64,000 nt of DNA from Microbacterium proteolyticum (GTDB lineage: Bacteria > Actinomycetota > Actinomycetes > Actinomycetales > Microbacteriaceae): the NCBI RefSeq assembly GCF_029639405.1, contig NZ_CP121274.1, positions 3,658,001 through 3,722,000 on the forward strand, written 5' to 3'. A program made the translations under genes and the position numbers. Positions within the stretch are counted from its first letter, which is position 1. Each line of letters begins with the position of its first letter. Below are positions 62,246-64,000 of the stretch, in pieces. Under the pieces are notes generated by a model, which saw only the letters and a program-made list of their open reading frames with translations, was not told the origin of the DNA and ran no database searches.

Positions 62246-62319
62246 GTCGTGCTCCTTGCCTGTCGTGACAGCCGCCAGCCGCGGCCGTTCCCATCAGGCA
62301 GGTGCGCGCCCGCTGCCAG

Positions 62320-64000
62320 TCATGCGGGACGACGCAGCGATGCCTCGATCTCGGCACGGTCGGCCTTCAGCGTCGCGGCGTCCTCGCGGCTCGTCCACGA
62401 CCGCAGATCGGTGACGATGGGCGGGGCCGAGCGCAGCAGTGTGATCCCGGTGCCGAACGGCAAGGTTCTGATCGTCTCGGGCGGCATCACGGCCACGCGG
62501 CGCACGGAGCGTTGCGAGGAGCGCGATCCGCGGTCGCCGATCGTGTCCGAGTGGGTGGTCTCGTCCCGCTCCCCGATGAGGGTCGACAGGTCTTGCAGGT
62601 CGCGTGAGCCGGACGCGCCGCCGAGGACGATCTTGACGATGGAGGCGTCCCAGATCGCCGCGGCGGCGTTTTCGCCCCACTTCTCCCGCGCCTGGGCGAG
62701 GGATTGCAACACGGGCATGGTCGTGATCCCGGTGCCGCCCCCCTCCGCCATCAGCGTGGGCAGGCTCGGCAGGGGCGCGAGGTTCCCGATCTCGTCCAGC
62801 GCGAGCAGCAGCGGCGGGTCCAGGCGAGCGCCGGGTGAGGTCGCGGCCAGGTGCCTGGCGGTCTCCACAAGGTCTTCGACGAACGCGGACACCAGCGCCG
62901 AGGAACCGCCGGCGCCCGCGGAGGTCGCCAGCAGGTAGAGCGTCCCGCGCTGGGTGAGGAACGCCGCGGGGTCGAAGTCCTCGCCGGGGCGCGGGGTGAC
63001 CGCTTCCAGCACGCGCGGGTCGGCCAGGCAGCTCAACGCGAGGGAGACGCCTTGCCAGATCGAGTCGCGGGTGCGGGGGTCGGCGTGGATCATCGCCTCC
63101 AGCGACTCGGCCCATCCGGTCGCCGCCTGCGGGTGGGCGGTGAGGATCGCGACGGCCTCGGCGGCGGCAGTCGGGTCCAGGGTCCAGCGGAACAGCTCGG
63201 CGGCCCCGCGGCCGTCGAGAGCCGCGGCGTGCAGCAGCGCCTGGAGCGCGGTGCGTGTCTTGCCCTCCCAGAACCCGCCGCCCTCGACTCCGCCCGAGGA
63301 AAGCCCGGTGCCGGCGGCCAGGCCCGTCGCACGGATCATCGCCGTCAGCGGGGTCTCGCAGCCGCGCACGGGCGACCAGCGCAGCCCCGCCGGCACGCCT
63401 TCGGCCAGGTGCTGCGGGTCGAACACCGCGACGGGGCCGCGCCGGAGCCTTGCGCGAAGCGTTGCGGTGAGGTTGTCGGGTCGGGTCGAGGTGGTCACGA
63501 CCGCGCCCGGGGCGTCGAGGATGGCGTTGATCGCGACGAACATGCCCTTGCCCGCCCGAGGCGGGCCGATCAGCAGGATGCTGTCCTCCACCGACGCCCA
63601 CACTTGGCGCCCGTGCGAGCGGCCGAGCAGGTAGCCGACGTCGGCCGGCTTCGGCTCCGAGAGGGACGGGCGAAGCGTGGAGGCGCGGCGCAGAAGCGCC
63701 CGGCTGGAGGCGGCCTGGGCGACCTCCGCTCCGGTCGCGGTGCCCTGGATGCGGTGTGGGTCGCGGCGGGTCGTCGTCGAGTGCCGGCGCAGCAGCGACC
63801 AGCCCCACCAGCCTGCGACGCCGAGGACGGCGAGCAGCAGGGCCGTGACGATCCAGTAGACGACCGGGTTCAGCCTCGGCGCGCCCAGTGGATCGCCGGG
63901 GTCGCCGGGACGCAGCAGCACGCCGAGGCCGGCCTCGATGCCGCCTGCCGGCTGTGGCGCCCCGGTCAGGAACGCCGCGATCGCCCCGGCGACCCGAAGC
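62320..64000 (-). CDS. VirD4/TraG-like type IV coupling protein (N-terminal end outside window)
   Basis: At least 560 codons remain open to the right edge. A transmembrane segment lies near the visible start (PVVYWIVTALLLAVLGVAG), preceded by another hydrophobic piece. The ATPase domain has Walker A LIGPPRAGKGM, Walker B LLLALDEIGN and the TTMPVLQSLAQAREKWG helix, typical of VirD4-type conjugative coupling proteins. It would link relaxase-bound DNA to the mating channel. The in-frame GTG at 63921 is not the likely start because the reading frame and hydrophobic sequence continue upstream. Confidence 0.9.
   Translation of the reverse strand, partial: LRVAGAIAAFLTGAPQPAGGIEAGLGVLLRPGDPGDPLGAPRLNPVVYWIVTALLLAVLGVAGWWGWSLLRRHSTTTRRDPHRIQGTATGAEVAQAASSRALLRRASTLRPSLSEPKPADVGYLLGRSHGRQVWASVEDSILLIGPPRAGKGMFVAINAILDAPGAVVTTSTRPDNLTATLRARLRRGPVAVFDPQHLAEGVPAGLRWSPVRGCETPLTAMIRATGLAAGTGLSSGGVEGGGFWEGKTRTALQALLHAAALDGRGAAELFRWTLDPTAAAEAVAILTAHPQAATGWAESLEAMIHADPRTRDSIWQGVSLALSCLADPRVLEAVTPRPGEDFDPAAFLTQRGTLYLLATSAGAGGSSALVSAFVEDLVETARHLAATSPGARLDPPLLLALDEIGNLAPLPSLPTLMAEGGGTGITTMPVLQSLAQAREKWGENAAAAIWDASIVKIVLGGASGSRDLQDLSTLIGERDETTHSDTIGDRGSRSSQRSVRRVAVMPPETIRTLPFGTGITLLRSAPPIVTDLRSWTSREDAATLKADRAEIEASLRRPA

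Larger units (their letters stand above)
52935..64000. mobile_element. Integrative conjugative element (left portion) inserted in tadA
   Basis: From the tadA junction to the window edge are a serine recombinase, DNA-processing genes and conjugation genes: methylase-helicase, SSB, small proteins typical of actinobacterial elements, and a VirD4-like coupling protein. The right end is outside the window. GC is similar to the chromosome, so the element likely comes from a related host. Confidence 0.85.

Overview
The window has very high GC, a strong G/C bias at third codon positions, many GTG starts, 4-base start/stop overlaps (GTGA, ATGA) and several leaderless-looking starts. Together with an iron-box of the DtxR/IdeR type, actinobacterial Tad pilus genes beside topA, and lipoprotein and Tat leaders, this points to a Gram-positive actinobacterium, most likely a Microbacteriaceae member such as Microbacterium (inference; no 16S gene is present).

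Layout. 1-2314: divergent siderophore-iron ABC transporter genes around an iron-box. 2511-2586: tRNA-Lys. 2587-8749: a lower-GC island with a DUF4062 gene, a C-terminal integrase remnant and a 1370-residue protein whose C-terminus looks like a PD-(D/E)XK nuclease; this is the best candidate in the window for an undescribed defence system. 8750-11258: DUF2520-panC-panB (pantothenate). 11255-13496: VOC protein, MFS exporter and divergent TetR regulator. 13583-16205: an intradiol-dioxygenase-like Tat substrate followed by its own tatA-tatC-tatB. 16379-25488: a GT4 glycosyltransferase, an envelope/polyphosphate operon (phosphodiester glycosidase, GT2-GtrA, DUF4956, VTC domain, beta-helix lipoprotein) and a two-component system. 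25529-28880: a redox module (ferredoxin, NuoF-like, ferric-reductase-like membrane protein, ApbE, Ser/Thr-rich anchored protein). 29110-31360: MacB-type ABC exporter. 31417-35724: MauE-thioredoxin fusion, small Tat protein, two head-to-head LuxR-type regulators and an AraC-HTH protein. 35808-39618: membrane-anchored molybdoenzyme, PAS kinase, nicotinamidase-like hydrolase and a small membrane protein.

39770-43467 is a 3.7-kb island inserted in tRNA-Thr(CGT), bounded by perfect 45-bp repeats. It carries a SIR2-like/DUF4917 gene, a disrupted replication ATPase, small genes and no integrase. 43568-47854 is core housekeeping (deoC, a Tap-like peptidase, holB, tmk), followed by topA and a Tad/Flp pilus cluster (47851-52935). 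The tadE-like gene upstream of topA has no stop codon and is in frame with topA. The tadA ATPase gene is cut at its Walker A codons by an integrative conjugative element. This element begins near 52935 with a dyad, a serine-recombinase-like ORF lacking the catalytic serine and a complete large serine recombinase. It continues through conjugation genes (methylase-helicase, SSB, VirD4-like coupling protein) beyond the right edge of the window.
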